A DNA stretch of 48,544 bases, from positions 1-48,544 of the forward strand of contig ONBN01000009.1 of the NCBI GenBank assembly GCA_900316115.1. Reading direction: 5' to 3'. Below the pieces are notes generated by a model, which was not told the origin of the DNA, did not search any database, and saw nothing but the letters and a program-made list of their open reading frames with translations. Below, piece by piece: positions 1-8,572 of the stretch. The translations under genes were made by a program, and so were the position numbers. Source of the DNA: an uncultured Eubacteriales bacterium (GTDB lineage: Bacteria; Bacillota; Clostridia; Lachnospirales; Lachnospiraceae). Numbering within the stretch: the first letter of the stretch is position 1; each line of letters opens with the position of its first letter.

Positions 1-519
1 GGTCTCCCGGATTCCTTTGCTGATTTTGGCGGCGGAACACTTTTCGGGATTATCCCTAACGTATTGCTCCTGGCACTGGCAGTAATGCTGATCAGCCATA
101 TTATCTGCAGCCGCACACTTTACGGACGCAGGTTATATTCTGTAGGAACAAACCCAAAGGCAGCTCTGATCTCCGGTATTCCGGTAAAGAAAACCATCTT
201 CTGGATCTTTATCCTCAGCGGTCTTTGCTCCGCAGTAGCCGGAATCATCATGATGGGCCAGATGCAGTCTGGTGCATCCAGTTATGGAGCCACACTTTTT
301 AATGACATCATGGGAAGTATCATCGTAGGTGGTACAAGCCCGGCAGGTGGTTCAGGAAAGATTCCGAACACGGTACTTGGTGCTGTATTGATTATTCTGA
401 TCAATATTGCTCTGAACCTTTTAAATACACCTTATTTTATCATTACAATGATCAAAGGTCTGATCATCCTGTTTGCTGCAGCAATCGAAGTATTCAGGAA
501 GAGAAAAGAGAGAGCATAA
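1..519 (+). CDS. Sugar ABC transporter permease (RbsC type), 5' end outside window
   Basis: This is the C-terminal part (172 residues) of an inner-membrane permease of the ribose/xylose/rhamnose ABC importer family (BPD_transp_2). The reading frame is open from base 1, so the N-terminus lies upstream of the window. Visible features are hydrophobic helices, the family segment YGRRLYSVGTNPKAALISGIPV that normally sits in the cytoplasmic coupling region, and the typical GSIIVGGTSPAGGSGK motif before the last two helices. It is followed by a matching ATPase and a second permease, so the importer probably uses two different permeases, as RhaSTPQ and LsrACDB do. The substrate-binding protein is not in view and may lie upstream. 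Confidence 0.9.
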   Translation, partial: GLPDSFADFGGGTLFGIIPNVLLLALAVMLISHIICSRTLYGRRLYSVGTNPKAALISGIPVKKTIFWIFILSGLCSAVAGIIMMGQMQSGASSYGATLFNDIMGSIIVGGTSPAGGSGKIPNTVLGAVLIILINIALNLLNTPYFIITMIKGLIILFAAAIEVFRKRKERA

Positions 520-565
520 TTTACTGGGTTCAGTAATGCAAGATCAGAGAGAGGAAGTGAAGAAG

Positions 566-2080
566 TTGACTGAAAAACGGGATATTATTTTACAGATGGA
601 ACATGTTACCAAGTCTTTTGCTTCGGTACAGGTTCTGAAGGATATTACGATCGCACTGAAAAAAGGTGAGATCCTGGGTCTGGTAGGTGAAAATGGTGCC
701 GGAAAATCAACTCTTATGAATGTACTTGGAGGTATTCATCAGAGGGATGGCGGTAAGATCTATCTGGAAGGAAAAGAATTTGAGCCTACAAATCCAAAGG
801 TGTCAAAAGCGGCAGGTATCGCATTTGTACATCAGGAACTGAACCTTTTTACCAACCTTACAGTATATGAGAATCTTTTCATCACAGAGATGAAAAAGAC
901 AAAAGCAAAAACCATTGATAAGAAAACAATGAAAAAAATCGCCAATGAGCAGCTGAAAGAGCTGGGCATTGAGGGCTTTGATGCAAATACTATCGTAGGT
1001 ACTCTTCCTATGGGACAGAGACAACTGATTGAGATTATCAAGGCTATCATGCAGGATGCAAAGATCATTGTACTGGATGAGCCTACCACTTCTCTTTCCA
1101 ACAAAGAGAAAGAAAAGCTGTTCGGAATCATGCATATGCTTCAGGAAAGAGGCAAATCCATGATCTTCATCTCCCATATCCTGGAGGATGTATTTGAGCA
1201 CTGTGAAGAGATCGCTGTATTACGTGACGGCGAGATTATTTCCCAGAAGAAATCTTCCGAGACAACCAATGCAGAGGTTATTAAGCAGATGGTTGGTCGT
1301 GAGTTGAATAACATTTATCCTACCGTTGAAAAAGGGATTGGTGATGTTGCCTTTGTGGCAAAGGAAATCTGCCAGGAAGGAAGATTTGAGAACCTGGGGC
1401 TTGAGATCCGTGAAGGTGAGATCCTGGGATTATTCGGACTGATGGGCGCAGGACGTACCGAGTTCCTCCGCTGCCTGTTCGGTGTAGATCCTATTTCTGA
1501 AGGACATATTTCCTACAAAGGACAGGAGATTGCTCCGATCACACCGATCAACTGTATTAAAAACGGCATGGCATTTATCACAGAGAACCGTCGTGAGGAA
1601 GGTCTGATGATGCCGAAGACCATCAAGGAAAATGTGGTTATGGCCAGCCTTGATGACATTTGCGATAAGTCATTTATCAACCGTCAGAAGGAAGCGCAGA
1701 ACACAGATAAGATCGTTAAAGAACTGCGGGTTAAAACATTTGATGCATCCAAACAGGCTGTTATCAATCTTTCCGGTGGAAACCAGCAGAAGGTTGTATT
1801 CGGTAAGTGGGTACTCAGGGAGCCTAAGATTTTCTTCCTGGATGAGCCTACAAGAGGTGTGGATGTAGGAGCAAAATACGAGATTTACAGTATTATCAAC
1901 GATCTGGCAAAGAACAAATCTTCCATCCTGATCGTGTCTTCTGAAATGGAAGAACTGATGGGTATGTGTGACCGGATCCTGGTAATGAGCCATAACAAGA
2001 TCACCGGTGAGCTTGAAAAAGGGGAGTACAGCCAGGAAGGTATTATGAAAGCAGCAATAGCAACAGGAGGTGGAAAGTAA
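566..2080 (+). CDS. Sugar ABC transporter ATP-binding protein (RbsA/RhaT type)
   Basis: A double-cassette ATPase of about 504 residues that powers the two flanking permeases. The first cassette has Walker A GENGAGKST near residue 41 and Walker B IIVLDEPTTSL. The second has the degenerate P-loop GLMGAGRTEF, then LSGGNQQKVVFGKW and FLDEPTRGVDVGAK, the standard RbsA layout. I place the start at the TTG at 566: it has an AGGAAG-like ribosome site 8 bases upstream and gives the family-typical N-terminus. The in-frame ATG at 536 has no visible ribosome site and a start at 473 would overlap the permease. The next gene begins on its stop codon (taATG), which suggests coupled translation. Confidence 0.9.
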   Translation: MTEKRDIILQMEHVTKSFASVQVLKDITIALKKGEILGLVGENGAGKSTLMNVLGGIHQRDGGKIYLEGKEFEPTNPKVSKAAGIAFVHQELNLFTNLTVYENLFITEMKKTKAKTIDKKTMKKIANEQLKELGIEGFDANTIVGTLPMGQRQLIEIIKAIMQDAKIIVLDEPTTSLSNKEKEKLFGIMHMLQERGKSMIFISHILEDVFEHCEEIAVLRDGEIISQKKSSETTNAEVIKQMVGRELNNIYPTVEKGIGDVAFVAKEICQEGRFENLGLEIREGEILGLFGLMGAGRTEFLRCLFGVDPISEGHISYKGQEIAPITPINCIKNGMAFITENRREEGLMMPKTIKENVVMASLDDICDKSFINRQKEAQNTDKIVKELRVKTFDASKQAVINLSGGNQQKVVFGKWVLREPKIFFLDEPTRGVDVGAKYEIYSIINDLAKNKSSILIVSSEMEELMGMCDRILVMSHNKITGELEKGEYSQEGIMKAAIATGGGK

Positions 2081-3060
2081 TGGAAACATCCCAGGCAAGA
2101 AAAGATGCGATTTTTAGAAAAAAACTGGTGGATACCTTCTGTAATTACGGAATTTATATCATATTCCTGATTATGATCATTTATTTCTCCGTACAGTCCA
2201 CAGGTTTCCTTTCCCTGAGCAATGCGATCACAGTACTTCAGCTTTCCTCTACACTGGGAATCTCTGTAGTAGGTATGTTCTTCGTACTGATCACCGGAGG
2301 TATTGATATTTCCGTAGCATCCAACATGTATTTTTCAGCAGTTGTGGGAACCACACTTCTGAACAACCTTGGATGCCCGCTGATCCTTTGCTTTGTAGGA
2401 TCCTGTTTAAGTGGTCTGTTGATTGGATGCATCAATGGTTTCTGTGTATCCAGACTGAAGATCGTACCATTTATCACTACACTTGCAACCTACAGTGTTG
2501 CGAAGGGACTTGGACTTATGTTTACCAACCAGCAGATGCTTTTCCTGGATGCAAAGGTAAGGGTTTTCTCTTCTACCAGGATCTTTGGTATTCCGCTGAT
2601 GGTTTACATCTTCCTTGCGGTTGTTATCCTTGGACATTTTGTCCTTACAAAAACCCAGTATGGCCGTCAGCTGTTTGCCTGTGGCAACAACCTGACCGGC
2701 GCTAACAAAATGGGTATTAACGGACCCAGAGTTGTATATATCGCTTATGCAGTATGCGGTGCACTTGCAGGACTTGCAGGTATGGTAAATGCGGCAAGAC
2801 TTAGTGTTATTAATCCTAACTTTGCACAGAATGATGAGTTTACCGTTATTTCTTCAGCAGTTATCGGCGGTGCCAGCCTTTTCGGCGGCAAAGGAAAGGT
2901 AATCCCGGGTGCGATCATCGGTATCGTTATGGTACAGGTAATCAGCAATGGACTTACCATTATCGGAGCTTCTGCATATATCCAGAATATTTTCAAGGGT
3001 CTGATCATTTTCGTAGCAGTAATGGTAGACAGTATCAAGAATAATGGAGATATTCATTAA
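2080..3060 (+). CDS. Sugar ABC transporter permease (RbsC type), second subunit
   Basis: A 326-residue polytopic permease with about eight to ten hydrophobic segments. It contains the family motifs GGIDISVASNMYFSA near residue 68 and VISSAVIGGASLFGGKGKV near residue 255. The start ATG overlaps the ATPase stop codon by one base and follows an AGGAGGTGG site, so it belongs to the same transcript. It is clearly different in sequence from the permease at 1-519, so a heteromeric channel is likely. The substrate is not fixed by the sequence; the downstream rhamnulokinase-like and aldolase genes suggest a 6-deoxyhexose or a similar sugar. Confidence 0.9.
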   Translation: METSQARKDAIFRKKLVDTFCNYGIYIIFLIMIIYFSVQSTGFLSLSNAITVLQLSSTLGISVVGMFFVLITGGIDISVASNMYFSAVVGTTLLNNLGCPLILCFVGSCLSGLLIGCINGFCVSRLKIVPFITTLATYSVAKGLGLMFTNQQMLFLDAKVRVFSSTRIFGIPLMVYIFLAVVILGHFVLTKTQYGRQLFACGNNLTGANKMGINGPRVVYIAYAVCGALAGLAGMVNAARLSVINPNFAQNDEFTVISSAVIGGASLFGGKGKVIPGAIIGIVMVQVISNGLTIIGASAYIQNIFKGLIIFVAVMVDSIKNNGDIH

Positions 3061-3075
3061 TCAAAAGTAAAAATG

Positions 3076-3090
3076 TCAGGAATTTCCTGA
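3076..3090. promoter_or_regulatory. Perfect 15-bp palindrome upstream of the deoR promoter
   Basis: TCAGGAA-T-TTCCTGA is a perfect inverted repeat with 7-base arms. It lies between the permease stop codon and the promoter at 3118-3126, about 30 bases upstream of the -10. It has no T-run, so it is a better candidate operator than terminator. Whether the DeoR protein or another factor binds it is unknown. Confidence 0.4.
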
Positions 3091-3117
3091 AAAACGATAG
3101 TTCCGGTATGGATTTCG

Positions 3118-3126
3118 TGATATAAT
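3118..3126 (+). promoter_or_regulatory. Extended -10 promoter for the DeoR regulator gene
   Basis: TG-A-TATAAT is an exact extended -10 element about 50 bases before the deoR-family start codon. No good -35 box lies 17 bases upstream, which is usual for extended -10 promoters. It implies that the regulator can be transcribed separately from the transporter genes. Confidence 0.6.
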
Positions 3127-3145
3127 CATACCATTAATGCTAATA

Positions 3146-3158
3146 TATCAAATTGATA
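3146..3158. promoter_or_regulatory. Candidate DeoR autoregulatory operator
   Basis: TATCAA-A-TTGATA is a perfect palindrome with 6-base arms placed about 13 bases after the expected transcription start and just before the GGAGG ribosome site of the regulator gene. That position fits autorepression. Assignment to the DeoR protein is an inference. Confidence 0.4.
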
Positions 3159-3174
3159 CCGGAGGTAATCTGTA

Positions 3175-3963
3175 ATGAACGACAACAGGAAAAAAAATAA
3201 AGAAAGACAGGCGCACATTGCCCGGCTTCTGGAAAAAAATGAACGTATCAACGTGAACCAGCTGTTTGAGATACTCCAGGTATCAAAGGAAACCATCCGC
3301 CGTGACCTGAAAGAAATGGAAGAGGCGGGGATCATCCAGAGAGTGCATGGAGGGGCGGTTTTATCCGAGGCTTCCAAAGGGGTGAAGGAGTACCCACTCC
3401 TTACCAGGGAGATCCGTAATTACTCAGAGAAGATTCGGCTTTGCCAGAAGGCAGCAGAGTATATTGCGGACGGGGATACCATCTTTATTGACAACAGTTC
3501 CACTACCCTGAATCTGGTATCCTATATACCGGAAAGCTATCGGGTGACGATCATTACCAATTCCATCAGGCTTCTGGTGGAGGCATCCATTGAGAACCGG
3601 CCTAACCTTACATTTATATGTCTGGGAGGTTTGCTGAAGTCCAAGAATTATTCCCTTACCGGAGTAATGGCTGTGGAACAGATTCATAATTTCCGCCCCA
3701 ATAAGGCTTTTGTATCCTGCCATGGGATCAGCATGACAGACGGGATCACAGACGGAAGCATTTATGAGGTGGATGCAAAGCGTGAAATGCTGAAGCAGGC
3801 AAAGAAAACATTTCTGCTTGCAGATTCCAGCAAGATTGGCAAAACAGGTGTGGTAGTTCTTTCTCAGTTTGATTTCATTGATTGTCTGATTACGGACGAG
3901 ACGGTTTCCGAAGAATACAGGCATTTCATTGAGTCTCAGGGAACTGAGATTGTGACTCTTTAA
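3175..3963 (+). CDS. DeoR/GlpR-family transcriptional regulator
   Basis: A 262-residue sugar-responsive repressor. The N-terminal winged helix-turn-helix spans about residues 10-65 and ends in the family signature KETIRRDLKEMEEAGIIQRVHGGAVL. The C-terminal DeoRC sensor domain follows, with motifs DGDTIFIDNSSTT near 98 and LLADSSKIGK near 215. Such sensors bind phosphorylated sugars. The start ATG follows a GGAGG site. It sits between an importer and a kinase/aldolase set, so it most likely controls this cluster in response to a sugar phosphate made by the kinase. Confidence 0.9.
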   Translation: MNDNRKKNKERQAHIARLLEKNERINVNQLFEILQVSKETIRRDLKEMEEAGIIQRVHGGAVLSEASKGVKEYPLLTREIRNYSEKIRLCQKAAEYIADGDTIFIDNSSTTLNLVSYIPESYRVTIITNSIRLLVEASIENRPNLTFICLGGLLKSKNYSLTGVMAVEQIHNFRPNKAFVSCHGISMTDGITDGSIYEVDAKREMLKQAKKTFLLADSSKIGKTGVVVLSQFDFIDCLITDETVSEEYRHFIESQGTEIVTL

Positions 3964-3969
3964 AAATGA

Positions 3970-3998
3970 AACGGCGGCCATCTAAGGGTGGCTGCCGG
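3970..3998 (+). other. Intergenic hairpin after deoR-family gene
   Basis: An imperfect stem pairs CGGCGGCCA with TGGCTGCCG around a short loop, 10 bases after the regulator stop. There is no T-tract, so it is a weak attenuator or an RNA-end stabiliser rather than a clear terminator. The kinase gene follows 50 bases later and is probably co-transcribed. Confidence 0.4.
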
Positions 3999-4048
3999 TA
4001 AAGTGTCTTACAGGAAACGTCTCCGGCCATGAGACTGGAGGAGTTTAC

Positions 4049-5524
4049 ATGAAATATATCGCATTCGATTTAGGAGCGAGCAGCGGAAAGATGATGCTGG
4101 GAAGCTTTGATGGAAACAAGCTGGATACCAAGGTGATCCACAGATTCCCTAACTGTCAGATTTCTGCAAATGGAAGTTTATACTGGAATTTTCTTGGAAT
4201 ATATCAAAATCTAACAGAAGGTCTTAGGACAGGCTTCCGGGAAGCAGGCGGCGAGATCGCAGGACTGGGAATGGATTCCTACTGCAATGATTTTGGCCTT
4301 ATTGGAAAAAACGGGGACATTATCACTCAGATGCACTGCTACAGGGATGCACGTACAAAAAGGAACAGGGATAAGATTTATGACCTGATTTCCGAAAAAG
4401 AACTTCATCAGCTTACAGGCAACCAGAATGCCCTGTTTAATACTGCTATTCAGCTGGCAGCCATGATACAGCAGGGAGATGGTTATCTTCTGGAAGGGTG
4501 TGAAACTCTTCTTCATTTGCCAGATCTATTGGCATATATGCTCACAGGTGAAAGAAAATCAGAATATACGATTGCTTCTGTAACGCAGATGTTTGATTAC
4601 CGGACAAATCTATGGCATAAGGAAGTGCTGAAAAGATTTAAGATCCCGGAAAAGATCCTTGCGCCTATTGTGGAGCCGGGAACTGTGATCGGACATGTGA
4701 CTGAGGATGTGAAAAGCCTGCTTGGGGTAGGTGATTTTGATGTGATCGCAGTAGGGGAACATGATACGGCTTCCGCAGTGGCAGCTTTGCCTGCACTGTC
4801 TGGAAATCCTGCTTATATCAGCAGTGGTACCTGGTCACTGATGGGGATCGAAACATCCGATTTCTTTACAAACGAAGCAACTTTTAAATATAACATTGCA
4901 TTTGAAGGCGGTGTGGAACACAGATACAGAATGCTGAAAAACGTAATGGGTCTGTGGATCATCCAGGAGTGCCGCAGGGAATATCAGACTATGGGTCAGG
5001 ATTATTCCTTTGGGGAGCTGGCAGCCCTGGCAGCAAAAGAAGCACCATTTGGATCACTGATCGATCCGGACTGGGAAGAATTTTACGAACCTGGAAAAAT
5101 GCTTGAAAAAATCCGGAAATTCTGCAGCATGACAGGACAGAAAGCACCTGAAACACCAGGGCAGTTTGTGCGTGCGGTAGAAGAAAGCCTTGCATTTAAA
5201 TATCGCTGGGTAACGGATGCGTTGGAAGAGATTAACGGAAAGAAAATAGATTGTATCCATATTCTTGGAGGCGGCGGTCAGGACAGACTGCTGGATCAGT
5301 TTACAGCAAATGCCTGCAGACGTCCGGTATATGTAGGGCCTACAGAAGCAGCACTGGCTGGCAATTTCCTGATGCAGATGAAAGCAAAGGGAGAGATCAA
5401 GGATGTATTACAGGGCAGGGAGATCATCAGGAAATCCTTTGATATTGAAGAATTTTTACCTGTAGATCAGGCTGTCTGGGAAGAAAAGTATCAGTATTTT
5501 AAAACTCTTTTAAAAAGTGTGTGA
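4049..5524 (+). CDS. FGGY carbohydrate kinase, rhamnulokinase family
   Basis: A cytoplasmic ATP-dependent sugar kinase of 491 residues, the usual length of RhaB. It begins with the phosphate-binding loop FDLGASSGK. It carries the rhamnulokinase-type stretches LPDLLAYMLTGERKSEYT (near 150), GEHDTASAVAALP, SSGTWSLMGIE and MLKNVMGLWIIQE, and a C-terminal HILGGGGQDRLLDQF nucleotide-binding motif. In L-rhamnose catabolism such an enzyme makes L-rhamnulose-1-phosphate. The usual active-site segment IDTW..DFGLLD reads MDSYCNDFGLIG here, so the true substrate may be another ketose such as L-fuculose. No isomerase gene is visible. The next gene starts within a few bases of the stop. Confidence 0.85.
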   Translation: MKYIAFDLGASSGKMMLGSFDGNKLDTKVIHRFPNCQISANGSLYWNFLGIYQNLTEGLRTGFREAGGEIAGLGMDSYCNDFGLIGKNGDIITQMHCYRDARTKRNRDKIYDLISEKELHQLTGNQNALFNTAIQLAAMIQQGDGYLLEGCETLLHLPDLLAYMLTGERKSEYTIASVTQMFDYRTNLWHKEVLKRFKIPEKILAPIVEPGTVIGHVTEDVKSLLGVGDFDVIAVGEHDTASAVAALPALSGNPAYISSGTWSLMGIETSDFFTNEATFKYNIAFEGGVEHRYRMLKNVMGLWIIQECRREYQTMGQDYSFGELAALAAKEAPFGSLIDPDWEEFYEPGKMLEKIRKFCSMTGQKAPETPGQFVRAVEESLAFKYRWVTDALEEINGKKIDCIHILGGGGQDRLLDQFTANACRRPVYVGPTEAALAGNFLMQMKAKGEIKDVLQGREIIRKSFDIEEFLPVDQAVWEEKYQYFKTLLKSV

Positions 5525-5543
5525 AAAGGAGGTATTCAGGCGA

Positions 5544-6626
5544 ATGAGGGAGACAGAAGAAAAGATCGGCAGAGTGAGAAAGCTGATGGAAGAAAAAGGC
5601 TATGATGCAGTGGTATTGAATACAAATGAGAACTTTTTCTGGATCACAGGAGGAAAAAGTGCTTTTGTAGACAAGTCAGGACCTGCAGCATCCAAGATCC
5701 TGATTACAAAGGATAAAAGCTATGCAGTGTGCAATTCCAGTGAGAGATACCGTGTTATGGAGGAAGAACTGGCTGGGCTTGGTTTTGAACTGATCGGTTA
5801 TCTGTGGCATGAGGATGAAGGCGAGATCCTGAAACCATATCTTCAGGGAATGAAGGTAGTCAGCGACAATGGCTGCTATGGTGAGAATAAAGGTGGTGAG
5901 ATCCAGCCACTCAGGTATATCCTTACAGATGAGGAGATCGCACGGTTCCGTGAGATCGGACCGGAAAGTACAAAGATCCTGGAAGAGTGCTGCCGGCAGA
6001 TCCAAAAAGGAGAAACAGAATTTGAGATCGCAGGCAGGATCACAGGGGCATTAATGGCAAAAGGTTATCAGGTGCCGGTATGCCTAGTAGCAGCGGACGA
6101 CAGACTGAAAAAGTTCCGTCATCCGATTCCTACCGCTAATAAAGTGGAGAAATATGCAATGGCAGCGATCTGTGCACAGAAGTACGGACTGACCATTTCC
6201 ATTTCAAGGATTGTTTCCTTTGGCGAAGTAGACGAAGACAAGATGAAGCGTCTGAAGGCAGTAGTAAAAGTAGACGCAGCATATATTTTATCTACAGTTC
6301 CGGGAGCAACTGCATTAAGCGTTCTGAAAGCAGGAAAAGCGGTTTACGAAGCAGAAGGCTATGGTCCTGATTTTGACCTGCATCACCAGGGAGGTGGTCT
6401 TGGATATCCTACCAGAGACTATTGTACCAATTTTGCCTGCACAGAGGTTGTACATGACAGACAGGGATTTTCCTGGAATCCGACCATTGCAGGTGTGAAG
6501 GCAGAGGATACCTTTATTGTAATTGACGGCAAACAGGAAATTGTTTCCCATACAGGGGAATGGGTTTATGAAGAAGTAGAATATAAGGGACAGAAGATCC
6601 TTCGTCCCGGAATCCTGGTTCTTTAA
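5544..6626 (+). CDS. M24-family (pita-bread fold) protein lacking canonical metal ligands
   Basis: A 360-residue protein with a creatinase-like N-terminal domain (to about residue 130) and a C-terminal M24 aminopeptidase-like domain. The ATG at 5544 is preferred because it has an AAGGAGGT site 11 bases upstream; a GTG at 5517 overlaps the kinase and has no such site. In the M24 domain the two Asp ligands of canonical X-Pro aminopeptidases are missing (region AICAQKYGLTISISR). A His-rich LHHQGGGLGY and the segment WNPTIAGVKAEDT remain. It belongs to a known but poorly characterised non-canonical subgroup of M24. Its role inside a sugar operon is unknown; peptidase activity is doubtful. Confidence 0.8.
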   Translation: MRETEEKIGRVRKLMEEKGYDAVVLNTNENFFWITGGKSAFVDKSGPAASKILITKDKSYAVCNSSERYRVMEEELAGLGFELIGYLWHEDEGEILKPYLQGMKVVSDNGCYGENKGGEIQPLRYILTDEEIARFREIGPESTKILEECCRQIQKGETEFEIAGRITGALMAKGYQVPVCLVAADDRLKKFRHPIPTANKVEKYAMAAICAQKYGLTISISRIVSFGEVDEDKMKRLKAVVKVDAAYILSTVPGATALSVLKAGKAVYEAEGYGPDFDLHHQGGGLGYPTRDYCTNFACTEVVHDRQGFSWNPTIAGVKAEDTFIVIDGKQEIVSHTGEWVYEEVEYKGQKILRPGILVL

Positions 6627-6827
6627 TATATAGTAGTCATATAGTAGTCCATAAAAAACGCAAATGAATTATTATATGGTATACTTGATGATAAACAATA
6701 TATATTTTTATACTTAAAAAGTGCCCGTATAGTATTCATAATATAAGGCGCCGGGAGCGAAAGAACTGCGAAGCCGTACAATGATCCGTGGCATCGAAAA
6801 AACGAAAAGAAGAGGAGAAAAGAAAAA
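6627..6827 (+). promoter_or_regulatory. AT-rich leader region before the aldolase gene
   Basis: This 200-base gap starts with two direct copies of ATAGTAGTC, followed by an AT-rich stretch containing TATACT (6680-6685) and further TATA-like boxes, then a G+C-rich segment from about 6748. The composition fits a promoter plus leader for the aldolase gene, but I cannot match a convincing -35 box, and I see no known riboswitch. Confidence 0.4.
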
Positions 6828-7442
6828 ATGGCAGAGTTATCTTACATGAAAGACAGAGAAGATATGAGCAAGGTCGCACATTACATGTGGGACAGAAGAC
6901 TTACAAATGCTGCAGGCGGAAACTTTGCAGTAAGAGTAGATGATAACAGGATCCTGATCTCTCCATCCCTTATGTCTGAGAGACATTTTTGCGAGATGAA
7001 ACCGGAAGATTTCCTCCTGATCGATTATGATATGAACATCCTGGAAGGTACAGGAAAGCTCTCCCGTGAAGCTTACATGCATGTACTTCTTCTGAAAAAC
7101 TTCAAAAATATCGGCGCAACCATCCATGCTCATCCAATGTACTGCATGGTATTCGTAGCACAGACAAAACCGATCCCGAATATCACAGAGGCAACCATGA
7201 AGAGAGGTCCTGTAGAGTGCATTCCGTATACACAGGCTTATACAAAGAACCTTCATGAAGAGGTTTACAAATACTTTGATGCAAGAAGAGAACTGGCTGA
7301 GAAATATCCGATCGGTGCTATTATGCCGCTGCACGGAGTTGTTGTTTCCGGTTCTGACCTTTTCATGGCATACAGCATGCTTGAGAGAATTGAAGCAGAT
7401 GCTATCTGCAACATTTTCAAAAATAACATCAAAGATATCTGA
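6828..7442 (+). CDS. Class II aldolase (FucA/RhaD/AraD family)
   Basis: A 204-residue zinc-dependent aldolase or epimerase of the class II family, close in length to L-fuculose-1-phosphate aldolase. The catalytic Glu is at residue 81 (SREAY), the zinc ligands are His100 and His102 (HAHP), and the third His is in PLHG at 169. The N-terminal TNAAGGNFAVR phosphate-binding segment is also present. Such enzymes split sugar-1-phosphates to DHAP and lactaldehyde. Together with the kinase it forms the core of a deoxy-sugar pathway. The start follows an AGAGGAG site. Whether it acts on fuculose-1-P, rhamnulose-1-P or another substrate cannot be read from sequence. Confidence 0.85.
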   Translation: MAELSYMKDREDMSKVAHYMWDRRLTNAAGGNFAVRVDDNRILISPSLMSERHFCEMKPEDFLLIDYDMNILEGTGKLSREAYMHVLLLKNFKNIGATIHAHPMYCMVFVAQTKPIPNITEATMKRGPVECIPYTQAYTKNLHEEVYKYFDARRELAEKYPIGAIMPLHGVVVSGSDLFMAYSMLERIEADAICNIFKNNIKDI

Positions 7443-7474
7443 TGTGGTATCTGATATGACAGGAGAAGCCGTAC

Positions 7475-8386
7475 ATGTTTGCTTGTGATCTGCATACACA
7501 TACTGTCCGTTCAGACGGACACATGACACCAACTGAATCTATTGACCGGGCTGCATCCCTGGGGCTGAAGGTAATGGCCATTACAGACCATGATATGACG
7601 CTGCCGGCTGTATGGGAGGGAATCGACCTTGTTTCCTATGGAGCTGCAAAAGGAATCCAGCTGCTACGGGGCATTGAAGTGTCCTGCGACACCTGGAATG
7701 ATGATGTCCATATTATTGGACTGTACTGTAACTGGGACGATCCTGCATTTGCTGACCTGGAGCACAGTGTTCAGACAAGCAGGATGGAAAGCTATCAGGA
7801 AATGATAAGGCAGATGGCAAAGGCCGGTTATCAGGTATCTTGGCAGGAGGTTCTGGAAAATGCAGGGAAAGTGGACTGCCCGGAAACCATCCAGAAAAAA
7901 TCAGTGTATGAGCTTTTTGCTGTAAAGGGGTATGCTCCGGACTGGGCGCAGGCCAAACGGCTGGTACAGTCTGTACCGGAATTTCAGACAAACCGGGAAA
8001 AGCCGGATCCTGTAAAGATTATCCGGCTGCTTCACAGAACAGGTGGCATTGCGATCATGGCACATCCTTTCTTAGTAAAAGAACATCCTCCCTACCAAGG
8101 TAAGACCATGACCCGCTTCCAGTATATGGACATGCTGGTGGATGCCGGACTGGATGGCATAGAGGCAAGCTATACCTATGACAAGTCAAGCTATTCAGGG
8201 AAAAATTCCAAGGCAGAATTGGAACAGCAGATCCGAAGCCGGTATCAGAGCAAAGGAATCTTCTTTTCTGGAGGCTCAGATTTCCATGGTGATCAGAAAA
8301 CAGGCATACCAAACCCCAGGGAACTGGGGGAATGCGGCGTAACCTACGAATATTATACGCAGCATATAGAAATACTGAAAAAGTAA
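7475..8386 (+). CDS. PHP-domain phosphoesterase
   Basis: A 303-residue PHP-fold metal-dependent phosphatase. The N-terminal motif DLHTHTVRSDG gives His7, His9 and Asp14; ITDHD near residue 37 and the C-terminal AHPF and GGSDFHGD complete the usual metal site. Relatives include the nucleoside bisphosphate phosphatase YciV and histidinol-phosphate phosphatases. The start ATG has a GGAG site about nine bases upstream and lies 32 bases after the aldolase, so the two are co-transcribed. In this setting it may remove phosphate from a sugar by-product, which is an inference. Confidence 0.8.
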   Translation: MFACDLHTHTVRSDGHMTPTESIDRAASLGLKVMAITDHDMTLPAVWEGIDLVSYGAAKGIQLLRGIEVSCDTWNDDVHIIGLYCNWDDPAFADLEHSVQTSRMESYQEMIRQMAKAGYQVSWQEVLENAGKVDCPETIQKKSVYELFAVKGYAPDWAQAKRLVQSVPEFQTNREKPDPVKIIRLLHRTGGIAIMAHPFLVKEHPPYQGKTMTRFQYMDMLVDAGLDGIEASYTYDKSSYSGKNSKAELEQQIRSRYQSKGIFFSGGSDFHGDQKTGIPNPRELGECGVTYEYYTQHIEILKK

Positions 8387-8405
8387 AAGCAGTAAGCGAA
8401 AATAT

Positions 8406-8441
8406 AAAACACCGGAGAGCAGGATTGCCCTCCGGTGTTTT
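8406..8441. terminator. Rho-independent terminator after the PHP gene
   Basis: A perfect 12-base-pair stem (AAAACACCGGAG with CTCCGGTGTTTT) around a 12-base loop, ending in T residues. It closes the sugar cluster and can work in both directions. Confidence 0.9.
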
Positions 8442-8462
8442 GGCAATAATTTCTAATGGTAG

Positions 8463-8504
8463 AAGACTCTTCCATAATCAGATAGATGTGAAAGGGTCTT
8501 TTTT
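8463..8504 (+). terminator. Second terminator-like hairpin
   Basis: AAGACTCTT pairs with AAGGGTCTT (one G-U pair) around a 20-base loop, followed by TTTT. It lies 22 bases after the stronger terminator and directly upstream of the toxin-antitoxin promoter, insulating that module. Confidence 0.55.
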
Positions 8505-8538
8505 ACATAAAATAGATGATAAAAAAGATATAATTTTG

Positions 8539-8567
8539 TTGACTTTAAAATAAGGAAAAGATAAAAT
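8539..8567 (+). promoter_or_regulatory. Sigma-A promoter of the toxin-antitoxin module
   Basis: TTGACT and TAAAAT are separated by exactly 17 bases. Transcription would begin near 8574, inside the palindrome at 8573-8586. Confidence 0.75.
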
Positions 8568-8572
8568 GCATA

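Noticed and set aside
6837-7532. Open frame of 231 codons opposite the class II aldolase
   Set aside because: Antisense shadow, Cys- and His-rich by codon complement only.
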